DNA from: CAZESH01 sp964514665
GTDB lineage: Bacteria; Bacillota; Bacilli; Paenibacillales; KCTC-25726
Direction: 5' to 3'
Assembly: GCA_964514665.1 (NCBI GenBank)
Contig: CAZESH010000036.1
Location: 1 to 22,732, forward strand
Length of the DNA stretch: 22,732 nucleotides
The notes below the pieces were generated by a model that was not told the origin of the DNA, did not search any database, and saw only the letters and a program-made list of their open reading frames with translations. Shown here in pieces: positions 1 to 7,705 of the stretch (position 1 is its first letter; each line of letters starts with the position of its first letter). The position numbers were made by a program, and so were the translations under genes.

Positions 1-1
1 C

Positions 2-883
2 GGCTGCTATCACGGCCATTCCGATCTGGTGCTCGTCGCCGCAGGATCAGGTCCCTCCACACTCGGCATTCCCGACAGCGCAGGAATCCCCGGCAGCATA
101 GCCGAGGAAGTCATCACCGTGCCCTACAACGATCCGCAAGCGCTAAAGCAAGCCCTCGAGCAGTGGGGCGACCAGGTTGCAGCGGTGATGATCGAACCGT
201 TCGTCGGCAATTTCGGGATTGTCGCCCCTCATGATGGCTATTTGCAGGAGGTGTGCGCGCTGACCCGCCAATACGGAGCGCTCGTCATCTATGATGAAGT
301 GATCAGCGCTTTCCGTTTCCATTACGGCGGAGCGCAGAACTACCCCGGGCTGCCTGATCATGAAGCAGTGGAACCCGATCTTACCGCGCTCGGCAAAATC
401 ATCGGCGGCGGACTGCCCATCGGGGCTTACGGCGGCAAAAAGCAAATCATGGAGGTTGTAGCCCCTCTCGGTCCGGCATATCAGGCCGGAACGATGGCCG
501 GTAACCCTGCCTCGATCGCAGCCGGCATCGCGTGTCTGGAAGTCCTGCAGCAGCCGGGAACTTATGAAAAGCTCGATGACTTGGCCGGTCAGCTGACGCG
601 CGGCATTGCCGAATCCGCCCGACGGCATTCCGTACCGCTGACGATCAATCGCATCCGCGGCGCCTTTTCCACCCACTTCTGCGACCATCCCGTCACGAAC
701 TACGAGCAGGCGCAGCAAACCGACGGCGAGCGCTTCGCCGCTTTCTTCAGGGCCATGCTGGATCAGGGAATTTGCCTGGCCCCTTCCAAATACGAGGCCT
801 GGTTTCTTACGCTGGCTCACGAGCAGGCCGACATCGATGAAACGCTGCATGCTGTTGAATATGCATTTCAAAAACTTGGATAA
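2..883 (+). CDS. hemL: glutamate-1-semialdehyde 2,1-aminomutase, 5' truncated by the window edge
   Basis: PLP enzyme converting glutamate-1-semialdehyde to 5-aminolevulinate, the C5-pathway entry to haem and other tetrapyrroles; cytoplasmic. Base 2 is already in frame (GCYHGHSD, the conserved phosphate-loop region), so roughly 135-140 N-terminal residues of a ~430-residue protein lie left of the window; 293 residues are visible. Family marks seen: AGSGPSTLG, the cofactor Asp in IYDEVISAFR, the Schiff-base Lys in TALGKIIGGGLPIGAYGG (codon 395-397), and YQAGTMAGNP. The visible part aligns along its length with E. coli HemL as I remember it, with no frameshift. Bacillus species often carry two paralogues, hemL in the hem operon and solitary gsaB; the upstream neighbours that would decide are outside the window. 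A strong terminator follows 84 bases after the stop, so it ends its transcription unit. Confidence 0.93.
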   Translation, partial: GCYHGHSDLVLVAAGSGPSTLGIPDSAGIPGSIAEEVITVPYNDPQALKQALEQWGDQVAAVMIEPFVGNFGIVAPHDGYLQEVCALTRQYGALVIYDEVISAFRFHYGGAQNYPGLPDHEAVEPDLTALGKIIGGGLPIGAYGGKKQIMEVVAPLGPAYQAGTMAGNPASIAAGIACLEVLQQPGTYEKLDDLAGQLTRGIAESARRHSVPLTINRIRGAFSTHFCDHPVTNYEQAQQTDGERFAAFFRAMLDQGICLAPSKYEAWFLTLAHEQADIDETLHAVEYAFQKLG

Positions 884-966
884 TTTTTTGCTTTACGCAG
901 TCTTCCGCGAAGAGCCGGGAGGACCTCTGAACAGGCAAATCCCAAAAGCTTCTTTTTCAGAAATAT

Positions 967-1012
967 ACCGAACCTTTAATGAGATATCGATCATTAACGT
1001 TCGGTTTTTTTC
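967..1012 (+). terminator. rho-independent terminator after hemL
   Basis: The arms ACCGAAC (967-973) and GTTCGGT (999-1005) pair perfectly. The inner arms TTAATGA and TCATTAA also pair perfectly around a short loop, giving an almost continuous stem of about 13-14 bp. A run of T follows (1005-1011). It ends the hemL transcript and insulates the glutamate synthase promoter downstream. Confidence 0.9.
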
Positions 1013-1030
1013 TTGTTCATAAAATGTTGA

Positions 1031-1044
1031 AATTTTCGAAAATC
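1031..1044. promoter_or_regulatory. CodY-box-like palindrome upstream of the glutamate synthase gene
   Basis: AATTTTCGAAAATC contains a perfect 12-base palindrome (1032-1043). It matches both arms of the CodY consensus AATTTTCWGAAAATT but lacks the central W, so the arms are one base too close. It lies about 50 bases upstream of the proposed -35. A CodY role would fit a nitrogen-assimilation gene, but AT-rich palindromes are common and the spacing is wrong, so this is only a candidate. Confidence 0.25.
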
Positions 1045-1058
1045 CTATATTTTCAAAG

Positions 1059-1072
1059 GAAAAGCGCTTACA
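1059..1072. promoter_or_regulatory. cre-like (CcpA) site upstream of the glutamate synthase gene
   Basis: GAAAAGCGCTTACA matches 12 of 14 positions of the catabolite-responsive element consensus TGWAARCGYTWNCW; only the first two bases differ. It ends about 24 bases upstream of the proposed -35 at 1096, a position compatible with CcpA activation rather than blockage. CcpA control links glutamate synthesis to glycolytic flux in Bacillus. The match is by eye and unproven. Confidence 0.35.
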
Positions 1073-1095
1073 TTTTTTACCCTTCCTCTTTCCAC

Positions 1096-1124
1096 TTGTA
1101 CTGATAAAAAATTCGTGTTATTCT
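1096..1124 (+). promoter_or_regulatory. sigma-A type promoter for glutamate synthase
   Basis: TTGTAC (1096-1101) and TATTCT (1119-1124) are separated by exactly 17 bases. Transcription would begin near 1131, giving a leader of about 157 nucleotides. It is the best -35/-10 pair I could find between the hemL terminator and the ribosome binding site. Confidence 0.6.
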
Positions 1125-1130
1125 AGTACT

Positions 1131-1287
1131 ACTCAAAATAGGTTCGTTGTGTTTTCATGCCCGCAAAGCACAGGCCGGCACTAAACAAGAGGTTTGGAAA
1201 AGAACCCCATACGTGCATATAAATCGCATATTTATTCATTTTCATCATTCTGCTCTTGTTAATTTTACTTGGAGGTGAAGGTCAGCT
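1131..1287 (+). other. long untranslated leader of the glutamate synthase gene, with a distant inverted repeat
   Basis: From the predicted start site to the TTG codon there is no supported gene. The leader holds AACAAGAG (1184-1191) and its exact complement CTCTTGTT (1253-1260), which could pair across 61 bases and end ten bases before the ribosome binding site GGAGGTG (1271-1277). A small internal hairpin (GGTT...AACC, about 1191-1206) lies inside. No T-run follows the outer stem, and I recognise no riboswitch or T-box signature. This, with the promoter region, is the content of the 404-base gap after hemL. Confidence 0.4.
1271..1277 (+). promoter_or_regulatory. ribosome binding site that fixes the TTG start of glutamate synthase
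   Basis: GGAGGTG lies 10 bases before TTG 1288. The next in-frame ATG (1300) would be 22 bases away, too far, so TTG is the preferred start. Confidence 0.75.
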
Positions 1288-4200
1288 TTGACCGAAAATA
1301 TGAAGCAATCGATGATCAACGAAGGACGTTTTCAACAGCTTCTGAATGTGGAGCATGACAGCTGCGGAGTAATCTGCATCATTGAGAAAAACGGGATTCC
1401 TTCACGAGATAATGTGCAAAAAACCATAGATGCTTTGGTAAAAATGGAACACCGCTCCGGATTTATCGACGGCGAGGGAGACGGCTGCGGCATTCTCACC
1501 GATATTCCCCGCAAGCTGTGGGAAAATCGTTTGCAGGAAGCCGGATTGGATAGAAAACTTGCTTACGACGAGCGTTTTTTCGTCGCCCATTTGTTTGTGC
1601 CGCGCAAGCTGGAGCAATCTGTAGGCGAAATGCAGAAGGCGATTCGCGGCATGCTTGCGGATGCCGGATTGGAGCTTTTACTGGAGCTTGAGAACCAGGT
1701 TAACAACGAGGTGCTCGGACCGAACGCCAGAAACGACGAACCGGTATTTTGGCAGATAGCCGGAGTCGGCGGCGCGGATCAGGCTGCTTTGAATGACCGC
1801 TTGTTTGAGCTGCATGTGGCGATCGAGCAGCGTTTTTATGTACATGTCGCCTCGATGAACAATACTACAGCGGCCTATAAGGTAATGGGCTCGGCCAGCA
1901 TTCTGCCGAAATATTTTCTGGACACCCAGCATCCGATGTTTGCCGCTCAGGCTACAATCGGACATAACCGCTATTCCACCAACACGCTTTCCAACTTTTT
2001 CAGAGTGCAGCCGTTTTCCATTCTTGGCCATAACGGTGAAATCAACACGATTAAAAAGCTGCGCTACGAAGCGGAAATGATCGGCGTTCCGCTCGTTGAA
2101 GACGGCAGCGATTCCCAGGATATGAACCGCACGATTGAAACATTCATCCACCGATTCGGATTCAGTCTTTTCGAAGCTTTGGAGCTGGTATTTCCACCGA
2201 TCATCAATGAAATGAAAAACTTCAAGCCCGAGCTGCAGGACTTGTACGTTTATTATCGGCAAATTTGGGGGCATTATGCCCAAGGTCCGGCGGCGATTGT
2301 ATCGCGCTATGGCGACGAATGCTTGTTCAGCGTCGATGCGCTCGGTTTGCGTCCGCTCTGGTTGGTGGAAAGCGAAAACTCGCTTTATTTCTCATCCGAG
2401 CAGGGCGTCATTACGGTAGGCGAGATGATCGCCGAACCGAAACCGATCGCGCCCGGTGAAAAAATCGGCGTAGTGCTGAAAGCCAATGAACATATTCAAC
2501 TGATCAACTATCCATCGCTGCAGCAGCTCGTATTGGAACGGGCCCAAAAACGCGTGGATTTCTCCGGAATGCGCAAGCACCTCCTTGCTCCAAAGCCTGA
2601 ACAGCAACCGCAGCTGATTTCAAGTGTGGAGATGAGTGATTCCGTATACAGCGCCTTTGGCTGGGACCGGGAAGGCATTCATATGATTGAATCGATGGCC
2701 AAGACATCTGCAGAGCCGATTCGCTCCCTCGGTTACGACGGTCCGCTCGCTTCCCTGCATTGGGAACGTCAGAACGTTGCCGATTTTATCAAGGAGAGCG
2801 TCGCGGTCGTGACCAACCCTGCGATTGACAGGGACCGCGAGATGGAGCATTTCTCCACCCGTGTCGTAATCGGCCCTAGACCGGCTATTTATGGAGAAGT
2901 TGATGAACGCTTGCGTATGGAGCTGACGGCTCCGATTCTGCTGGAAGGAAGCAACGGACTTGACAGCTTCCGCGAATTGAAACAGAGGTCGCTGGAGGAA
3001 TTGCTTGCCGGGTTCCGCCAAGCTAACGAAAGCGCCGTGGCGGTTCTCCCGCTCTCTTACGCACGAGGAAGCTCTCTGGGGAATAGCCTGGAAGTCTTGG
3101 CCCAGCAGGCTTTAAATGCCGTCAAAAATGGCGCTTCGCTGCTGCTGCTTGACGACGCTTCCGTGTTCGAGGAAGAACAAATGTGGATCGATCCCCATTT
3201 GGCCGTTTCCAAGGTGGACATCGCCTTGAAAGCGGAAAAATTGGGCTTGGGCGATAATTTGCGCCGCCAGACAAGCATCGCGCTTCGCTCGGCTTCCGTA
3301 CGAAATCTTCATGATATTGCCGTTGCCTGCGGTTTGGGCGCAGATGTAGTATCGCCTTACGCGCTGTTCGCCACTGCGGCCGGAAAAGAAGGCGCGGAAG
3401 CGGCCAGAAAAGCATTTTATGCATTGCAAAAAGGGTTGGAAAAAGTCATCTCCACCATCGGCACCCACGAGCTGCGCGGCTATACCCGCTTTTTCTCCGC
3501 GATCGGTCTGAAACCGGAAGTTGCGGAAGTGCTGGATATCGTTAATTACTTGGGCAGCGACAGCGCAGGAACGGGCTTTGCCGAGCTGGAACGGGATGCG
3601 CTCCAGCGATACGATGATCTGCGCGACGCCAAAGCCAAGGCGGCAAGAAATTTCCATTTCTTTGCCCGCATGTGGAAGGCGCTCGGAGAAGCTTCCGAAG
3701 GAACAGCGCCTTACAGCAGCTATGGGGAGAAGCTTCAGGAAGAAGAGAAGAAAAACCCGGTGTCGATCCGTCACATTGCGGATTTCGATTATGAAAAGGC
3801 AGCATTGGAGCATGCTTCGCAGGACCCGTCGCTGGTCGATATCAGCGTGGGCGACCACAGCTTGCCGATGCTGATCTCTTCCATGTCTTTCGGCTCGCAA
3901 AACGAAATTGCTTTCCGTGCTTACGCTGAAGCCGGCGAGCGTTTGAATATGGTAACCATGAACGGCGAGGGCGGCGAGATCAAGGATATGCTTGGCCGCT
4001 ACAAAAAAACGCGCGGCGCTCAGGTCGCTTCCGGCCGTTTCGGCGTCAATGTCGAATTGGCCAACGCTGTCGCTTTCCTCGAAATCAAAATCGGCCAAGG
4101 CGCAAAGCCCGGGGAAGGCGGACATCTGCCAGGCTCCAAGGTAACCGCCAAAATTGCCGAAGCGCGCAATGCCACAATCGGATCGGACCTGATTTCGCCT

Positions 4201-5838
4201 TCGAACAATCACGACATCTATTCGATTGAAGACTTGGCGCAAATCATCTCCGAGCTGAAGGAAGCAAGCGGCCGCCAAGCCAAGGTCATCGTCAAGGTTC
4301 CCGTCGTTCCCGGTATCGGCACGATCGCCGTGGGCGTGGCCAAGGCAGGCGCGGACGTCATTACGCTGTCCGGCTTTGACGGTGGCACCGGCGCGGCGCG
4401 GATGCACTCGCTGCAGCACGTCGGGCTGCCGACCGAAATCGGCACCAAGCTTGCTCATATCGCATTGATTGAAGCCGGCCTCCGCCACAAAGTGGAAATC
4501 TGGTCCGACGGCGGCATGAAATCGGGTGCCGACGTCGTGAAGATGATGCTGCTCGGCGCCAACCGCTGCGGATTCGGCACGATTTCCATGCAGGCGATCG
4601 GTTGCACGGCTTGCCGCGGCTGTCATTTGGACACCTGCCACGTCGGCATCGCCACACAGATCGATTCGATGGAAGAAGCCGAGGAAAAAGGTCTGCGCCG
4701 TTTCATTCCCCGCGAATACGATCTTGCCGTGGGCAATCTGGAACGTCTGTTTACCGGCATGGGCGCGGAAATCCGCGAGATCGTCGCCAAGCTCGGCTTC
4801 AAGAAGGCGCAGGATTTGGTCGGACGCTCGGACCTGCTTCGTCAGACAGCCGCAGAGGACAAAATCGACTTAAGGGATATTCTGCGCCCTGCTCCAATCC
4901 AATTCATAGCTCCGGCGGCAGCGGGCAACATTTCCACCTCGGACATCATGGCTATCGCCGCAGGAGCCGAGGGACAGGAGCTATTCCCGGAAATGCTGTC
5001 GTTCAACGGCCCGGTCGAAAAAGTCTGGTCCAAGGTGTCGGCGGAATCGAGAATTATCGGGGCACGCTATTCCAGCCACCGTGTGCGCGATCGCTTCGAC
5101 GGCAAATACAACAAGCTTCCGGGCGTCAAGTTGACGCTCTCGGACGGATCGGTTCCCGGCAACGGACTGGCCGCCTTTAACGCATCCGGTGTGGATATCA
5201 CCGTATATGGAGGCGCCGAGGACGGAGTCGGCAAAATGGCCTTCGGCGGCAAAGTTGCCGTTATCAAAGGATTAAGCAAAAATAAACAGTATGTCAACGG
5301 ATCGGTCGGAAAATCATTCGCTTACGGCGCACAAAAAGGCATGTTCTTGATTCAAGGTAACGCAGATTCGCGTGCCTGCATCCGCTTGTCGGGAGCAGAC
5401 GTCGTATTCGGCGGCGAGGTTGCCTCCCCGCTTGAGGATGAGCTGGGATCGATTGCTGCCCGCGCCAATCTCAAAGGCTTTGCCTTCGAATATATGACGA
5501 ACGGAAGAGCGGTTGTAATGGGCGATCCAGGACCATGGATTTGCGCCGGCATGACGGGCGGCATCATCTATCAAAGGCTGCAGCCGGAGATGGGCTTGGA
5601 TCAGGCAGCTATTCAACGCCGGATTGCCAAAGGCGCCAATGTGAAAATTGCCGCGCTTAACGAAAAATCGGCAGCCGACCTGCAGGAGCTGCTCGGCGCT
5701 TATATCGAGGAATTGGTCAAATCGGGCCAGACGGAAGCGGCAGAACGGACGAAAAAGCTGCTTGAACAGCCGGACCGCCACTTTGTGCGCATTGTTCCGA
5801 CAACACAGCAGGCCGATCAGTCGGTTGCTACGGAATAA
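1288..5838 (+). CDS. gltB: glutamate synthase large (alpha) subunit, divergent form
   Basis: Makes glutamate from glutamine and 2-oxoglutarate (gltA in B. subtilis naming). 1516 residues, normal for the large subunit. Order of parts: short propeptide 1-25; type II glutamine amidotransferase domain from Cys26 (HDSCGV, Ntn nucleophile) to about 425; central domain about 470-780; FMN/synthase domain about 820-1200 with GEGGE and SGFDGGTGA; the three [3Fe-4S] cysteines Cys1106, Cys1112, Cys1117, with the expected 6 and 5 residue spacing; beta-helix (GXGXG) domain about 1250-1460. TTG start chosen from the ribosome binding site. Oddities: no small subunit (gltD) next to it, and several normally invariant strings are changed (LISPSNNHDIYS where LISPPPHHDIYS is usual; GCTACRGCHLDTCHVG where GCVMMRVCHLDTCPVG is usual). 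All parts needed for activity appear present; the electron donor is unclear. Confidence 0.95.
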   Translation: MTENMKQSMINEGRFQQLLNVEHDSCGVICIIEKNGIPSRDNVQKTIDALVKMEHRSGFIDGEGDGCGILTDIPRKLWENRLQEAGLDRKLAYDERFFVAHLFVPRKLEQSVGEMQKAIRGMLADAGLELLLELENQVNNEVLGPNARNDEPVFWQIAGVGGADQAALNDRLFELHVAIEQRFYVHVASMNNTTAAYKVMGSASILPKYFLDTQHPMFAAQATIGHNRYSTNTLSNFFRVQPFSILGHNGEINTIKKLRYEAEMIGVPLVEDGSDSQDMNRTIETFIHRFGFSLFEALELVFPPIINEMKNFKPELQDLYVYYRQIWGHYAQGPAAIVSRYGDECLFSVDALGLRPLWLVESENSLYFSSEQGVITVGEMIAEPKPIAPGEKIGVVLKANEHIQLINYPSLQQLVLERAQKRVDFSGMRKHLLAPKPEQQPQLISSVEMSDSVYSAFGWDREGIHMIESMAKTSAEPIRSLGYDGPLASLHWERQNVADFIKESVAVVTNPAIDRDREMEHFSTRVVIGPRPAIYGEVDERLRMELTAPILLEGSNGLDSFRELKQRSLEELLAGFRQANESAVAVLPLSYARGSSLGNSLEVLAQQALNAVKNGASLLLLDDASVFEEEQMWIDPHLAVSKVDIALKAEKLGLGDNLRRQTSIALRSASVRNLHDIAVACGLGADVVSPYALFATAAGKEGAEAARKAFYALQKGLEKVISTIGTHELRGYTRFFSAIGLKPEVAEVLDIVNYLGSDSAGTGFAELERDALQRYDDLRDAKAKAARNFHFFARMWKALGEASEGTAPYSSYGEKLQEEEKKNPVSIRHIADFDYEKAALEHASQDPSLVDISVGDHSLPMLISSMSFGSQNEIAFRAYAEAGERLNMVTMNGEGGEIKDMLGRYKKTRGAQVASGRFGVNVELANAVAFLEIKIGQGAKPGEGGHLPGSKVTAKIAEARNATIGSDLISPSNNHDIYSIEDLAQIISELKEASGRQAKVIVKVPVVPGIGTIAVGVAKAGADVITLSGFDGGTGAARMHSLQHVGLPTEIGTKLAHIALIEAGLRHKVEIWSDGGMKSGADVVKMMLLGANRCGFGTISMQAIGCTACRGCHLDTCHVGIATQIDSMEEAEEKGLRRFIPREYDLAVGNLERLFTGMGAEIREIVAKLGFKKAQDLVGRSDLLRQTAAEDKIDLRDILRPAPIQFIAPAAAGNISTSDIMAIAAGAEGQELFPEMLSFNGPVEKVWSKVSAESRIIGARYSSHRVRDRFDGKYNKLPGVKLTLSDGSVPGNGLAAFNASGVDITVYGGAEDGVGKMAFGGKVAVIKGLSKNKQYVNGSVGKSFAYGAQKGMFLIQGNADSRACIRLSGADVVFGGEVASPLEDELGSIAARANLKGFAFEYMTNGRAVVMGDPGPWICAGMTGGIIYQRLQPEMGLDQAAIQRRIAKGANVKIAALNEKSAADLQELLGAYIEELVKSGQTEAAERTKKLLEQPDRHFVRIVPTTQQADQSVATE

Positions 5839-5879
5839 AGTATTGCTCTTTTCATAGGGGCGAATATAGCTCGCCTTAT

Positions 5880-5905
5880 CCGTACCTGCAAAAATGCAGG
5901 TACGG
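5880..5905. repeat. perfect hairpin after glutamate synthase
   Basis: CCGTACCTGCA (5880-5890) and TGCAGGTACGG (5895-5905) form an 11-bp perfect stem with a 4-base AAAA loop. No T-run follows on either strand, so it is not a terminator by itself. It may stabilise the 3' end of the glutamate synthase mRNA or act together with the terminator next to it. A weaker stem GGCGA/TCGCC lies just before (about 5859-5875). Confidence 0.7.
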
Positions 5906-5910
5906 CAAAA

Positions 5911-5962
5911 CGGGCGTCTCTGTGTCAATCCCATGGGATAAACACGGAGATGCCCGTTTTTT
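5911..5962 (+). terminator. rho-independent terminator after glutamate synthase, possibly shared with bioC
   Basis: A 15-bp stem (5911-5925 with 5942-5956, two G-T wobbles) is followed by TTTTTT (5957-5962). The loop contains a further self-complementary block (ATCCCATGGGAT). Read from the minus strand the same stem is followed by only TTTTG, so it could weakly terminate the convergent bioC transcript, which has no other terminator. Confidence 0.85.
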
Positions 5963-5976
5963 ATGCGTTTTACCGC

Positions 5977-6948
5977 TTAATGCTTTATGAGCCTGCCGTA
6001 GCAAATATGATAAGTGGCGGGGATGCCCTTCTCGCCGTCGTGCGTTTGCGTGTAAATTTGCTCCATTCTCTGCAGCAGCCGACGGTTGAAGCTCCTGCTT
6101 TCGCCGCCGCTTTTTTCCAGCGCATTGCCCGCGCCGATGCGCTTCACGCGGTGCAGAAAGTGCTTTACCGTGGGATGGTATACCTGCAGCAGCTCTTCCC
6201 TCCAAAGCAATTTTGCATGCGGCAGCTCGAACGCCATCTCCAGCGGGCTGTCCGATTTAACCTCGGCATTGGCAGCGTCAACCGTAGCAGGGGCGGACAA
6301 ATCAGTTTGCGCCAGCATCGCTTTGAACCAGAGTTCTCTGGGCGCATAGGCTTGGCCGTGTCTTGAAGGCCCGAGTCCCAGCTCCGCTTCGGCTGTCCGG
6401 AATGCCTCATGCAGCTCGCGGAACGTTTCCGTGCCGAAGGTGGAGAAGGCCAGCATCCCGCGAGGCTTGAGGCATTGCACATACCGCTGCACCGTAAGCG
6501 CCGGATCGTTAAACCACTGGAAAGTCGCATTGGAAACAATCAGGTCGTAATGCTCCGGCTTTTCCCGCGCCAGCTGCTCGGCCAATTGTTCCGCATCGGC
6601 ATGCACATAACGGATGAAATCGGCCTTATCTCCCAGTCTCTGCTTGTTTTTAGCGATCATCGCTTGCGACAGATCGATGGCCGCGAGCTGCTCCGGCCGG
6701 GGAAACTGGCTGCTCAGCTGCAATGTCAATTGTCCCGTTCCACAGCCGATTTCAAGTACGGAGGCGAAGCTCTTCCTCCCCGATTTGGCAATCATCCCGA
6801 GCAGCTTACTCCCCATCTGCGGCTGCACGTCGATATGGCGGTCGTATTCCTCGGCATGCCGGTCGAAATGCTTGCGGACCAGCGCTTTGTTGAGCAGCCT
6901 CCCTGTGCTTTCTGCAGGTTCCTGTACCGTAACGCTTTTGCTACGCAT
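5977..6948 (-). CDS. bioC: malonyl-ACP O-methyltransferase
   Basis: Methylates the free carboxyl of malonyl-ACP with S-adenosylmethionine, so that fatty acid synthesis can extend it to pimeloyl-ACP methyl ester for biotin. 323 residues. SAM motif I is VLEIGCGTGQ at 64-73; the Asp-containing motif AAIDLSQAMI, the FQWFNDP stretch, LKPRGMLAFSTFG and the C-terminal PATYHICYGRLI match BioC from memory. ATG 6948 has AAGGAG 8 bases upstream and overlaps the end of bioH by 8 bases, implying coupled translation. Last gene of the bio operon. It is longer than the usual 250-280 residues: about 20 extra N-terminal residues and an extra charged stretch around 185-240. A generic methyltransferase is the alternative, but the operon position argues for BioC. 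Confidence 0.88.
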   Translation of the reverse strand: MRSKSVTVQEPAESTGRLLNKALVRKHFDRHAEEYDRHIDVQPQMGSKLLGMIAKSGRKSFASVLEIGCGTGQLTLQLSSQFPRPEQLAAIDLSQAMIAKNKQRLGDKADFIRYVHADAEQLAEQLAREKPEHYDLIVSNATFQWFNDPALTVQRYVQCLKPRGMLAFSTFGTETFRELHEAFRTAEAELGLGPSRHGQAYAPRELWFKAMLAQTDLSAPATVDAANAEVKSDSPLEMAFELPHAKLLWREELLQVYHPTVKHFLHRVKRIGAGNALEKSGGESRSFNRRLLQRMEQIYTQTHDGEKGIPATYHICYGRLIKH

Positions 6949-7705
6949 TTATAAATCTCCTTATCGCTTCTGCCGTTTCCTCCGTGCGGGTCAAAAAAGG
7001 TGCATGCCCCGCCCCTTCCAGCAGCATATATTGATCATTGCCTTGCGGAACCGCTGCAGCAGGACAAATCGGATCATCACTGCCGTGAATCCACAGCGTT
7101 TGCGCGCGCAGATTCGGATCCATCGTGATCCATCGCTGCCACCAGGCACGAAGATCCGCGCTTGTCAAATAATCCAAGCCGGCGGCAAGTGCTGCCGGCG
7201 ATAAACCGATTTCCCCTTGCAACACAACGTCCGGCCCGGACGGATCAGCCGTCCTGTCCGCGGGACTGAGCATCGACTGCCGGAACTCGGCGACGACCGA
7301 AGCGGCATCTTCGCGGAGCTTCTTCTTCATTCGCTCCAACACGCGCTCCGGCCAGCCCAAGGTGCGATCGCTGTGAACAAACCGCAGCGTACCTCCGATC
7401 AAGACCAGCTTGTCAATCCGATACGGTGCGTTTCCCCCGTCTTCCTGCAAAGCCTGCGGGAAAGCCGCCTGCAGGGCCAGCATCGCCCCCATTGACCAGC
7501 CGACCACCATCCATGCTCCGCTTCTGGAGCACAGCGCATGATCGATTGCCGAATTAAACTGGCTAGGCTCGCGCACAGCGGAGAAGTCGAGAAATCGATG
7601 CTCCGCCTCGGGAAAGCATTCAGCGAGCTGCTCCCACACTCCGGCATCCGCCGACCATCCGTGTATCCAAAGTATTTTCGGCTTTGTTCTGCTGTTCGTA
7701 TCCAT
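6941..7705 (-). CDS. bioH: pimeloyl-ACP methyl ester esterase, alpha/beta hydrolase
   Basis: Predicted to remove the methyl ester from pimeloyl-ACP, ending chain extension and releasing substrate for BioF. 254 residues, alpha/beta-hydrolase fold: oxyanion region WIHGWSAD (13-20), nucleophile Ser71 in GWSMG, Asp211 in HGSDDPICP, His234 in GAGHAPF. GWSxG and AGHAPF closely resemble E. coli BioH (GWSLG, AAHAPF). ATG 7705 overlaps the bioF stop as TGATG, so translation is probably coupled; a TTG one codon upstream is in frame but has no better ribosome site. It sits between bioF and bioC, which supports BioH over a general esterase. Analogous BioG/BioJ-type esterases cannot be fully excluded from sequence reading alone. 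Confidence 0.75.
   Translation of the reverse strand: MDTNSRTKPKILWIHGWSADAGVWEQLAECFPEAEHRFLDFSAVREPSQFNSAIDHALCSRSGAWMVVGWSMGAMLALQAAFPQALQEDGGNAPYRIDKLVLIGGTLRFVHSDRTLGWPERVLERMKKKLREDAASVVAEFRQSMLSPADRTADPSGPDVVLQGEIGLSPAALAAGLDYLTSADLRAWWQRWITMDPNLRAQTLWIHGSDDPICPAAAVPQGNDQYMLLEGAGHAPFLTRTEETAEAIRRFINA

Noticed and set aside
1157..1222. 21-codon upstream reading frame in the glutamate synthase leader
   Set aside because: ATG 1157 has no Shine-Dalgarno sequence before it, and the peptide shows no run of regulatory codons, so a leader-peptide role is not supported.
3112..4641. 509-residue open frame on the minus strand inside the glutamate synthase gene
   Set aside because: It lies wholly antisense to a well-supported gene. 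The GC-rich codons of that gene leave few stops on the opposite strand. The translated protein is Arg/His/Phe-rich with no recognisable domain.
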